NCBI RefSeq assembly: GCF_008831285.2
Contig: NC_045142.1
Location: forward strand, 2,795,001 to 2,859,000
Origin: Nymphaea colorata
Taxonomy: Eukaryota > Streptophyta > Magnoliopsida > Nymphaeales > Nymphaeaceae
Length of the DNA: 64,000 bases
Direction of reading: 5' to 3'
Made by a program: the position numbers and the translations under genes. The notes below the pieces were generated by a model. It saw nothing but the letters and a program-made list of their open reading frames with translations, was not told the origin of the DNA and searched no databases. Positions 11,009 through 22,668 of this stretch are shown here, piece after piece (within the stretch, counting starts at the first letter, position 1; every line of letters begins with the position of its first letter).

Positions 11009-14000
11009 GAGTTTACGTAGGTACATCGAGAACTAAAAATCCCTTACAACAGCCGCTAACAATTACGACTACTCGAAAGGTAAGTAGGGCCCGATTTTTC
11101 ATATTTTATTTTAATGCTAACGGCAGTTTTGTGTTCGACATGATCATTACCACCACGGATCGAGTAACCGGTAGACATCCCTGGACGTGAGTCAACAGAA
11201 AAGAGCCAACTAGTTTATAATAAACGAGAAACATACAAAGGTCATCAAAGACTTGTTGCACGGCGCCAAATCGAACTAGGAGCTAATAGATTATGTGGGA
11301 TGAGAAGGAAGGCCGATGATTTTCAGGAAGCGTTAGAACTCCAAAGGTACTGAGGAAATGGGGTTAGCTTAAATATTTTGGAAGATCGACAGAGAAGAGA
11401 TGTACATCCAGCCAATAAAGTAGCACCACTATGAAAGGCGCATGAGAAGCCGGGAAATGAACCAGGTCAAGCGTGTGCTCCTGATGAAGTACTTTGCTCA
11501 CATGTTCAGGGCAAATATACAGTTGCAGTCTTTAAAATAGTAACTCATGTTTATAGCACAGGAACAATTGAGAATCAACCCATCAAAAGCACACGTATTA
11601 ACCCCAGCAATATGAATATACCTCATTAATATCGGTGCCTCTTAAAGACCCAAAGCCACCAAGACGTTTCAAAACACAAGGCCGAGTTGGACAAAATAGT
11701 GAATATTCAACAGATAGCAGTAGCTCCTTTAACAAAGAAAAGCCCACCCAGGAAACCTTGCAAAAAATCATAGGAAAAACACTAAAAAGAAAACTGTTAG
11801 CAGACAAAAGCTGCAAAGCTGTCGATAGATATTGGACGACCAAATGATCACAGCAATCACATAATCCACGATGTAACACTAAAAAACCAGATATTGAGGT
11901 CCACTTGAACTGCTAAGGCGTAAGGCTGATCCCAACTAAAAAGCCCCAAAAAACAAAAGCCCAAGATGCAAAATTTAGATATAATTCTGCAATAAAATGG
12001 AGATAGGAGAGACAGAAACATCATTCTAAGTTTTGCTTCCTGTCAACGTAACACTAAACTTCCTAATTGCAAAACCTACATCAACAGAATTAACAAGGTA
12101 TAATTCGTTCATAAAAGGTACTCTGTAATTTACATATCTTTTCAGTTTTCCTCTGATAACCAAACAAGATTTCAGCACAGCTGAATTGTTCTTTAATTGT
12201 TTCTTTTAATTCAATAACATAGCATCTGACCGACAAGGACATAAATTGATACTAAATAATAAGTAATCCTACATCTCTCATCTAAATTCCCAGGATTAGT
12301 TTCTAAATGACTTCAAGATGTATTCTGCTTACCTTAATGAGCTGGGTTATGTTTACGAAACTTAAGGTTGCTTTTCAAGTGATATTCCTAGGAAACATAC
12401 AATGTTGTCACGCTCAGTGTTGTGATCAGATTTTTTGAGGTTGCTCATCTGTACACTAAATGCTTCAAACAAGTTTCCTAAAATTCAAAGCGTGAATTTC
12501 AAAACAGTCAATGTCTAGTAGCACAAGCACGTATATATTAGCTTTGGACCTCGGTTGGGTATGAATAAATTTCAGCAAGGCTTGCTGAGTTCATCTCCCA
12601 AACCTCAAACAAGATGAGATGAAGCACAATGACACTCACCTTGTTTCCCAGGCCTTTTTCAGATATTAAAATGGTTTTATATAATATGTTTCCGAAATGC
12701 TTCAATAAGAAAGATCTAGTTGAGGTCAGATAAATGAGTCAAACTCTAGACCAAACCTGCAAAGCTAAGATCTAACTTCATAACCAGCAACAGCCATTAG
12801 AGTAGAAATTCAAAACTTTCTCGAGTATATCTAAACAGATCCTCGGAAAGATCATGAACTGGGCAGGAACATAGACTGAAAGGCGCCACTAATTTTGTGG
12901 AACAGGAAAAACTGATACTGCTGTGATAGTTTTTGTCAAGCCTAGCACAAGACTAGAGACAAAAGGACTTGGCCAAAAACAATGAGTAGACCAGCAATAT
13001 GCAACACTGACACCGCTACAAGCATCTACTTTTTGCATAATGCCTTGAGACATCTACTTCTCAATCTACAAACAGTAATGCTTTATAAGCTACTTCAACA
13101 GAATTAACAAGCATCCACCTTCAGCAGACTTCAAGCTTACTATATGAAACATCAAAGTGTGTAAGGTCCAGGAGATGAAACAAATGCTAGATCACAACAG
13201 TCTCTTATTCACATATTTTGGTCAAGCAGATCTAGTGATTGTCATCAAACAGATGTCCACCTCAACAACCTAACTAGATTATACAGAAATGAAACATAGT
13301 TTTCCAGTGATAGTCCATCCATGTCCAACCTAAAAGTCTAAAATATATTTTCTCCAAATAAGAAACTGAGAAGACCCATAAAGAGAAAACTCCTGTCCCT
13401 GGGATCAGTTATTGACAACATTGAACCATACCACCATGGGGGAAAATTAAAGGGCAAAAACATGTATATACAATGATGAGTGCTCCTTCAAACTCAAAAA
13501 ATCTGATCACAACTTCCAATGCACTATATTGCACATTAAGAATTACTCCCAGAGACTAACATAGAGATACTAGAACCACCACCCTTAGCATTTACTTCTG
13601 CATCATATGTAATAAAGTCAAAAAGACATGATGGGAATCATTCATTTCCACTGCAAGCATACTTCCAACATCATACTGTACAAGATAAAATTTTGCCAAT
13701 TGCACTTCCAAACCCAGGAAGTGAATCCAATTTCTTACGAACTTTCACCTAAGATGCCTCAACTGCACTTTTAGGTTTGGGATAGTATTTAAACCTATAT
13801 AACCAACTAAAAATCTGTGATAGACTGATAGTACAAGAACCTAAGGATCAGGAAGCATGGCAAAAATTCGAGCCACTTTCAGCTGCTAGTTTTTCCATCC
13901 ATGCAGAGAAAAACTCACTCGGTCAGAAGGTTCATACAAACATAACCTCAATCACTTACTAAATGCAAATTCAACTAACATCAGTGCAGAAACCGAGACA

Positions 14001-15726
14001 AACTAAAAGATGGAATAAAGCAACATCTTAAAAGTTAAAAGTATTCAGCACTCATCATTGATACTTGTATGCCAAAGGTCCTTTTCTCTAGATGAAAAAA
14101 GCCGATTTGAACTACACTAATTGCTCCGATCCATCTTATCTCCAACCATATACCTCATAAAAACTCATCTTCCATCAGCACACAAACTCATATATCCTCA
14201 TATGCACAAGGCCATTCTCCGTTCTATAAATACAACAAAAAAATACCAACTTGAATTTTTGTACATTTAATTCACCTTCACTGCTTAAACCATTTTGTCC
14301 AATACCGTATACAACATTTCTTCAGTTCTATACTTCTACAAAATTTTTTCCTAATACCAGCACCATGAAGTCTTACCTCTATACTGCAAAAGGACCTTAT
14401 CATCAAATATGGTAATCCCGCCTGCTTACATAACCTACTTGATGAACAAGTATATACAATCTAAAGCGATCGCCCTATTGATTCAAAGATGTACTTAACT
14501 AGAACTTATAATCCATTAACTAGAAGTTATAATCCATTAGTGCTACACGAATCAATCACAAAAATAATCTATGAAAGAACACGTGACCATGTGAACATTT
14601 GAAGCAACTATGAAATTTGGACATGCATAAGAAACTTCCCTTCATAATTGAAGTAAGGGATGCAAGGTTGTGCAGAGCAAAATATGAACTAAAGAGAGGA
14701 TTTAGGAAAAAAATGGAAACTGAAAGGATGAAATATACCTTCTAACTCGACCAAATGCAAGCATAAATCCAACACCATAATGTACCCTTCAACTAAATCA
14801 GTGGAACGAGATCTTTATGACATCCAACAGCAAATAGATACAAGAAAAAGTATGATTCAACAATAATCAGATTGGCAAGCATAATCATTAATGTTCTTTG
14901 ACACGATGTTCAAGACTTCACACAGCATTCAGCCGACAGGAGAAATATAAAAATCCGTGGAACATAGTTAAGTTAGCAGGCCATCTATCTAACCTTCAGA
15001 CTTCAGATGCCATTAAAAATAATATGAGAATGTAGACCTCATCTCGCTGCACTGAAATGTGAATTAAGGCATCAACTTAAAGCATCTAAATGTAGCTGCA
15101 CCTTGTAATATTACCATAGTGACCTGACAGCTAGAAGACATGTATGAAACTCTCTCCTTAACCATAAATGGGATTGTTTAGCTTAGCTGTACATTGTCCA
15201 AATGGCACATCTGTTTGTACAAGCATGTTGCTCAGTGGAGAAATCGACAAAGTAGACCAATGAATAGTCCCCGAAACAAAATCCGCATAACATATTTAAG
15301 GGGTATCTATCACTGCAGCTTTCTCTCATATGTTTAGAAGTTGACACATCAACCCACAGTACTCAAGTTGCCATGGCACTTAGAAACATTTCTATATAGA
15401 TATTCTTCACACTGATACGTACATAACAGTAAGTTGAAATGGTAGTTATAAGTGTCTTTATATAGATTATTTTTCAAGATGAAACCCACAGTACCTTTCT
15501 TGTTACACTACCTATTTTTTCCATCTTTATTTGTTATATACATATATAATCAGAATTTTAGTGTTTAATTAACAACCTACAACTTGATACATAAAGCATT
15601 TAGCAAGATTTAATGTAGCTGTATGTTATATATGTTTCTGATTATACGTGTAACGCCATATTCTTCCACCCAACTTCTGTCAATTTGATGTTTGCACCAG
15701 TCTGGCCTAGTCATAAAACATACAAG

Positions 15727-16578
15727 CAATGTAATCCGTATCGTACGATACAGACGCCTATTGTACGATACGTATTGTATAGGTCTTAAAGACCTATACG
15801 ATATGCCTACAATACACGATACGGCCGTGTATCGTAGGCCTATCGCCCGTATCGTGCGATACAGGGCCCGTATCGCACGATACGGCCAATACACCCCCGT
15901 ATCGTACGATACATGGAAATTTTTAAAAAAGGAGCCTCGACGTGACGACGTCCCCTTTTTTGCATCTTCTTGTATATACGCTCTTCTCCCTCTCTCTTTT
16001 CTTGTTTCTAAACACTTCAAGAGACGTGAGACTTAGAGATTTTCCTCATTTGCATCAAGTTTTGCCCGTGAGATAGCTTTCTTTCGCGTAGAGGGCACAG
16101 TGGGAAGCTTGAAGAAAGTGGGTTCTTTGGTTTCTAACACCAAGAAGGTAAGAAATGTGTGAATTATGATGTAATCGAATACTCTTCGGCTGCTTAGTAT
16201 GTTATTTTGCTTTTTGAATGTCTGATTTCTTATTTTGTGTGAATTATGATGCAATCGAATACTCTTCGGCTGCTTAGTATGTCATTTTGCTTTTTGAATG
16301 TCTGATTTCTTATTTTGGAATGTGTTGTTCATATTCATACTTCATAGTTCATACTTCATATACATGAATGATGAATGTTCCGTTAAATACATTTTTCTTG
16401 ATTTTTTCTTATTTTTGCTTGTTTTTTCAGATTTTTTTAGAATTTTTCTGTTTTTCTGTATTTTTTATAATTGTTTAATATTTTTTACAAATTAAAAAAT
16501 TAATTTTGTGATACGTTACGATACGGCGTATAGGTCGGCCCGACCGATACGCGATAAGATATGCCAGTGATAACATTG
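15727..16578. mobile_element. Non-autonomous hAT-type element, 852 bp, with 8-bp target duplication
   Basis: The element begins CAATGTAATC and ends GATAACATTG, a 10-bp terminal inverted repeat with one mismatch that fits the hAT start consensus (YARNG). It is flanked by perfect 8-bp duplications CATACAAG at 15719-15726 and 16579-16586, the hAT target length. The left subterminal 180 bases are packed with GTATCG/CGATAC motifs, several forming 14-bp palindromes or near-palindromes (15738-15751, 15849-15862, 15870-15883, 15899-15912); the right end carries more (about 16508-16555). Subterminal repeats of this kind are transposase-binding sites in known hAT elements. The middle has no transposase frame but contains a candidate leader exon ending AAG|GTAAGAAATG near 16150, which may be left from an autonomous parent. 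Confidence 0.9.
16157..16318. repeat. 80-bp tandem duplication inside the hAT element
   Basis: Two adjacent copies of an 80-base unit (GAATTATGAT starts at 16161 and 16241) differ at about two positions. It lies within the 852-bp hAT-type element, so it arose in the element or in a source copy. Confidence 0.9.
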
Positions 16579-17497
16579 CATACAAGCACCCTACCTAAAT
16601 GACCTACACAATTATGCATGAAATTAGTCTACAACATGGATCAATGAGTCAAAGCTGTTTCTAAATCTTCAAGAGGAACAGCAAGATCATAAATTCAAAA
16701 GTGAGACAAACAACAGGTTGCAATCTGGGGATCGAGTCATAGACTGAGATATCAACTGATTCAGCTGGCTAGGCCCCACAAGCATATGCCAAGCTGCCTC
16801 AAGTTGACTCAGGTGACCAACCTGACGGCTGATCCGGCATGAGAAGGCTTCAGCCATGAATAACTTGGTCATACTATTGAAAAAATAAGTTTTACACACC
16901 TGGCCATCTGATTATCCAGTCCTATTCAAATCCACAGAGGACACCCTTTGCTTCAAGACCCAACCACTTTATGCTCCCACTAAGGTGGCTAGGACTTAAA
17001 TTGTTTTCCCAATTGCAGGTTAAGGGCAATGGGGTACCTAAAAGACCTAGAACCCACATAACCAGTCATTTCCAATAAAAACAATGGGCAAAGCTCACAT
17101 AAACATTCATTCTTACTGGCACAGAAGACCACCAGAATAAGGAAGGAGAATGCCTCTTATTTTGAACAAAAACCATTTAGGCATTTACTAAAAAATGAAA
17201 AACAACAGATGGAATGCCAATGAGTTCCAATTAGCGCTTACCCAAAAAAAAAAAATCAAAAGGCAGCCAGCTGAAAATTGCAAAGAAGGAAATCAAAACA
17301 TAACCCAGAGACAAAGACACGTGGAGACGCCTGGAAGGGCACCAGAACTTGTCAACACGGCTGGACACAGGTGGAGGTATATGAGAATGCTTGGACAGAG
17401 CATATTCATATTTTTTAGTTTTATCATATTTTGTTCAGTAACATATATTTATAACATAAACAATGATATACGACATTATTTGTACAAAATGTTATTA

Positions 17498-18556
17498 GTT
17501 GTTAAGGCGTGGACTAATACATGCCTAGGCGTCACCTAGGCATGAGTCCACACCCATCGCCTAAGTCCATCACTTAGGCATCATGTGTCAGACTGCCGCC
17601 TAGATGCATCTAGGCTGGACTAGGCGCTAGAACGCCTAGTCTATGGGAAGGTGAAAAGTCACCTTCCCTTCAAATTAAGTCTTGTAATTCTATTATACAC
17701 TGTCACACCGTATATACTCATATTATACACAGTTATATTACATAATTTCTGTTCTTTAAGTACAGTTTGATGCACGTTAAATTACATATTCTATATCAAC
17801 TCATCAAGTGGAAGTTAATTACATATTTTATAAAACCAACAAATTTCTGTATATATCTTATGTGCTCTAAAGAATATTTTGTGGAACCTATGCCAGACTT
17901 CTTACCCATGTCAAAACCTAGGTTTATGGTAAAAAGACCACCAGTTTCTCCTGTTTAGTGCTGTCTAGTAATCAGAGACATAAGCGTGGACCTCACTTTT
18001 GCAACCTGAATACAGATTTATTTTCTTATTTGTGAGGGTGTTTTGTGTGTTATATGTATATTATATGTTATATGCACAATCTGTAGTAAACTTGTAATGC
18101 ATATTATATGTACTGATTTGATATGATTTTTGACTGAAATGATTAATGACTCACATGAAATAGTTTATAAGGTCTATAACTGAAATAGTCTATAAGAAAT
18201 GCAAGCATTGTCCAGTATGTAAACAAGGATGATGTGCTTTCTTCTGTGTATCAAACTAAGGCATCAGCTAAAACAGAACAGCACAGTTTAAAGAAGCTGG
18301 AAATGTACTGTTAGTCTGTCATGAAAACAAGAACAGAACAGTTTTTCATGTTTTACTTTTTCCCTTGATTCAATTAGAACAGAACAGTTTTTCAAGTTTT
18401 ACTTGGAATAGAAGCTTACAGTTCAGTCAGCAACTACATAATTTTATTATGTAATGCTTAACATAACCAAAAAAACACACAAAAAAAGGTCACCTTTTTG
18501 CCTAGGCCCACCTAGCCCCACCTAGGCGCCAGGCGCTGCATGGGCGCCTTGACAAC
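17498..18556. mobile_element. Candidate DNA transposon with CCTAGGCG-type subterminal repeats
   Basis: The ends are GTTGTTAAGGCG (17498) and CGCCTTGACAAC (to 18556), a 12-bp inverted repeat with one mismatch. Both ends carry clusters of TAGGCG/CGCCTAG motifs (17520-17640 and 18500-18550), as expected for transposase-binding subterminal repeats of hAT-like elements. No clear target duplication is found at these exact borders, and there is no transposase frame in the 1.06 kb. Probably an old non-autonomous element; superfamily uncertain. Confidence 0.5.
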
Positions 18557-20618
18557 CAAGATAAATATATATAATACATAAACATACCTAAAACACAGGC
18601 ATATATATAGGTCTTACATACAGCCATGTCCAGGCACACAAGTTTTCTGAACAAGTCTTGCACCAGGGTCCACACCCATGTGACAGAGCCAGAGATAGAG
18701 ATGGACTAAATGTAATTCACGAGCGTGATATAATAAAACAACTATCACTATTGGTATTGATTACACGAGGACAACCAAATGAAGTTCCCACAACTCATAG
18801 AACTACTGCTAGTGTTTATTGCACAAGGACAACAATCGGATGACAGGAATAGATGAAACAACGTGTAACTAGGACAAAAGAATGACAACTGAAAAACACA
18901 CCCATATGATGAATCCTATGCTTCTCTTCTACATAGTGTTGACACTGAAATTGATTTGGGACACTAGGACAAAAAGTCCTAGGCATTGCTTCTAAATGTA
19001 CCTATGTGCCTTGCACATATATGAGTGAAAGTATACAGTTTTCCATTCAGTGCCTGCAAGATACCCATAAATCTCCTCATCATCGAAAAACAATGAACCA
19101 CAACACAAAGTCCAAATATAACGTGAAAATTTTCAGTCTAGCGTCTGATAGACCCAATAACTTTAGCTATTACAAACATGAATAACAGTCTCTAGGGATG
19201 GAGGTGCCATGGTTAGACATAATTATGTTTGCAGTCCATCAACTTCATGGAGACATTTAAATAGGAACACGATGGATTGATTTTATGCTTCAGGCGGAAA
19301 GATTAATTGGTAATTTATTAAACTATATAGAAAGAAGAAAAATAAAATTACTGGATTGCAAATTATAATCAAATATTATCGAATTAAAATTGGAAAGCAT
19401 TTACAGGACAACATATAATGTTTAGGTGTCATATCACCTGAAATCTAAGGTAGCCATTGGCATCACTTGATCGCTAACCAACCAAGAAGCAACCAATCAA
19501 GTCTCCTTCAAAATCACCTTCAACTTAAACGATTCACTTCAAAGTCCTCCAGTTAACTTTACTAGTCTTTTCCAAAATGAAGTGTCAATTGTCACTGCAT
19601 AGAACTAGCCTCTATTAGTTTCTCTCATTCTCCTTCTGCATAACTGTTGAGATTTAGAGGCCCACACCCAGAACAAAGAAAAAAAACCCATGTTTAAATG
19701 GGTACAGACCATAGCACTAGGAAAGACTAAAATTTAATCAGGCAAAGTAACTACATTATTCAGTTTCAGTGCCATTCCAAAAAAATATTGATAAGGTAAA
19801 TCAAGAGATGGGGAACTATATGACTTTATTTATTAAGTACCACAAACAATAGATCACTAAAAAATTGCAAAATTGAAAAGGTCAAACTCGGTATTATGAA
19901 CTCTAGCCAACACAGACAGAAAATTAAGAAAAAAGGCAATTCAACCCATTGAACATTTGCTTCAGGAAGAAGATAATCATACACCAAAGGAGAGCAATAT
20001 ACAAATTGTAGATAACAATTACAGAATTAAAACGAAACAGGACACTCTCACAAGGAAAAGATTGTAGAAGAGACATTTTGAAAGTCAGAAAAGTGCACTG
20101 CACAACAGCAACAATAGACCAAAAGTCCACAAGATATTTTTTTCAAACTGAAGCCACCATGGCCCATTTCAAGGGATATCCTTCACAAAATCATAATAGG
20201 TGCATCCTATAATATAACAGCCCAAGAAAGAAAATCAGAAACGTATCTTACAGACTGTAACAAAAGTCACATTCTCTCTTGAAGCCTTTTAGTATTTCAT
20301 CACACCATTATTTTTTTTTTGGTACTTGACTGTGATGTTTAAGGAGTATTTGGTAGAACCAAACACACGGTTTGGGGCATCGTAGAAGCATCCCAATTAA
20401 GAAGCTTCTTAAGCCAGAATTGTTCTCCTAGTGTGTCCAATTCAATTGTATCTGCAAAAATCATTAAATCATATTTCTTCTTCTCCTAATGAGCGCAATT
20501 AAATTTTTACTCTTAACAAGAAAAAGGTCTACTTTGCAATTTTATAACCAAAATTCAGTTCTCAACTAGTCAAAAACAAACAAACCATAAACTTGTTGGA
20601 GTAAATCATGCACATCCC

Positions 20619-20763
20619 AATACAGACCTCATAAAGTATTACACATTGCAAGATAAGCCACTTTGAACCACTGAACAATGTTCACTACCTAATACAGACC
20701 TCATAAAGTATTACACCTTGCAAGATAAGCCACTTTGAACCACTGAACAATGTTCACTACCTA
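20619..20763. repeat. 72-bp tandem duplication
   Basis: AATACAGACCTCATAAAG occurs at about 20620 and 20692, and the two 72-base units differ at only about one or two positions. A local tandem duplication in non-coding DNA. Confidence 0.9.
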
Positions 20764-20926
20764 ATATTGTTAAGGACAGAAGGACTTCTTTTGTGAACAT
20801 TTTCTAGAAATAAAAACGAATAAATGAGATAGATAAGGTGAAAAACAGTTGTCCGATTGGGAGAGAACAAGTTCTGACAGATATCCAAGTGACAATGGCT
20901 CCACTGCAGACATACAACAGCCTTCC

Positions 20927-21197
20927 TAAGCCTGGACATCGAGCCCAGGTATCCGCTACCCAGCCGGATTGAGCCGGGGCCAGGGTAGGCCCGATTTATT
21001 TTTTTATATTATTTTTATTTAATAATAATAATATATATTTTAAGATTTAAAAAGTATTTTATATTCAAAAAATATTTTATATTTAAAAAATATATTGTTT
21101 TTATTTTAACCGGGCCGAGGACGGGCTCGGGTTTCAGGCATCAGGCCGAGCCCAGGTTCAGGTTTCGAGCATCGGGCCGGACCGATGCCCAGACCTA
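20927..21197. mobile_element. hAT-type MITE, 271 bp, perfect 8-bp target duplication
   Basis: It starts TAAGCCTGGACATCG and ends CGATGCCCAGACCTA, an inverted repeat matching at 12 of 15 positions. Perfect 8-bp duplications AGCCTTCC lie at 20919-20926 and 21198-21205. The ends are rich in GGGCC/CCCGG motifs and the middle is almost pure A/T, the usual layout of a large class of plant hAT MITEs. There is no coding capacity. A fragment with similar CCCGG-rich sequence lies near 54.06-54.19 kb. Confidence 0.92.
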
Positions 21198-21345
21198 AGC
21201 CTTCCTGTATCTCCTCAAGAACAAGGAAAGGTGCCATAGATAGAGGAATAGGAGATGGCACTTTATGAGGAATAGACTTGCAAAACATGAAGATGCGTTC
21301 ATGGAAAATAGCGTAAATCAAGGGCAGGGAATGTTCATCTTAGAA

Positions 21346-21545
21346 ACAAGGCAAGGTGGTGTGCTCAAATGATGGTGCGATTGGGAAATGGTCTTACATA
21401 TGGCAGATATGCCAAGGTGGTGCACATGTCAAATGGTGGTGTGGTTGGGGAATAGTCCTACACATGGCAGATATGCAAGGTGGTGCAGAAGTTAAATGGT
21501 GGTGCAGTTGGGGAATGGTCCTACACATGGCAGATACACAGTTGA
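21346..21545. repeat. Three tandem ~63-bp units
   Basis: GGCAGATA recurs at about 21402, 21466 and 21529, with the surrounding GGTGGTGCA and GGTTGGGGAAT blocks, giving a period of 63-64 bases. The period is near a multiple of three, so both strands show open frames with a repeated WWC/LHMADMQ-like pattern. I regard those as by-products of the repeat. Confidence 0.85.
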
Positions 21546-22668
21546 AGATAAAAAGAAGTACATGAAGAACAAGATGGCACCAACGCTGATGCCCCAGACT
21601 TACTAGGATAACAACTTGAGAAAAGTCAAATACAAACACAAAACCCTGCCATGTATAGTTGAAGAAAAAAAGTTATATCAAGGACAGGCTGCAACCAACT
21701 AGTTGCATCAGAATGAAAAGGAAAAAATAAAGCCAACTTTAAAATGAAACATAAGCACAATAAACCAGTCGGGAGTCCAGGTCTACTCGTCCAACCACAC
21801 ACAAAACAGTGCAACAAGGCAGCAAAGCATGATAATCATGCATGTGAATTAGATTGAAGAACAAAAACTTTGAACTCTACGAAGTCCTTTCAGGAGGATA
21901 AGAAACGAACTTGCTCTCACAGGGAAAAAAAAAAGGACAATTCTCCAATTCCTCATCTTGGACACAGGTTGAACTACCGCTAGGAGAAAACAACCAATGA
22001 AATGCCACATAAACGGAGTGGTTCCTGGTGAAAATACATCAGCAAAGACATACTTGCGATGACCAGATAAACAAATGAGATTGCCATACTCAGCAAGAAA
22101 GCTTTTTCATGAACCACTAATATACCCACTGCAACAAGTTCTCCACAAGCATCTGGTATCCAACTAACTATAACATCACCATGGACTAAAACTATTTGAA
22201 CATCTGGCTACAAGCAAAAGAACTCACGAAGCTTGAATATCCAAAAGAAACGTGGGAACCTTAATGTCAACAACCCCATCTCCACAAAATGCTAGACCAA
22301 CCAGGTCGAAGATGCTTCCAGAGAAACGCAAACACCTACAAGACATGCACAGACGAATACCAAATAAGCGGTGAACTTAAAGGTAAAATATCCACAAAAA
22401 ACCAACCTATAGAACATGGTTGCACAAAAAAAATGGGAAGACAAACAGTTGAGGAAATTGGCAAATTACCACGTAGTATAGTCTTGGAAACAGTACCATT
22501 TTTCTCAATGCTTATTTCCACGACTTTCAAAACTAGATTTCTTTGACCTAACTGTATCATCTTGTGCACGGTCTTCAGAGGACCTGAAGAACAGAAACAA
22601 TCATAAGCCTCCCTTACCCTTTCACAGAAAAGGTACATTAAAGTAGTGCCAAATTTTTCAGAGGAATC
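21546..22668. other. 3' flank of the RING/Q-rich gene
   Basis: No gene is supported. The part nearest 22668 is presumably the 3' untranslated region of the minus-strand RING/Q-rich gene. A minus-strand open frame at 22336-22638 does not connect to a splice site I trust and has no known domain. Confidence 0.5.

Larger units (their letters stand above)
9191..15718. other. Long gene-free stretch downstream of position 9.2 kb
   Basis: I see no supportable gene in 6.5 kb on either strand; open frames are short and lack recognisable domains. It holds a run of 17 C at 10814-10830, a 32-bp tandem duplication at 10945-11008, and otherwise AT-rich unique-looking sequence. The even composition and lack of repeats in 11.1-15.6 kb would suit the introns of a long non-coding transcript, but nothing in the sequence proves transcription. 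Confidence 0.5.
16587..20918. other. Gene-free stretch with scattered repeats
   Basis: No supportable gene on either strand. Apart from the 17.5-18.56 kb candidate element and a 72-bp tandem duplication at about 20619-20763, it is AT-rich sequence with only short random open frames. Confidence 0.5.

Noticed and set aside
15610-16036. Overlapping frames of 136 and 114 codons on opposite strands
   Set aside because: Both come from the palindromic GTATCG array of the hAT element and encode only Arg/Tyr/Ile-rich repeats.
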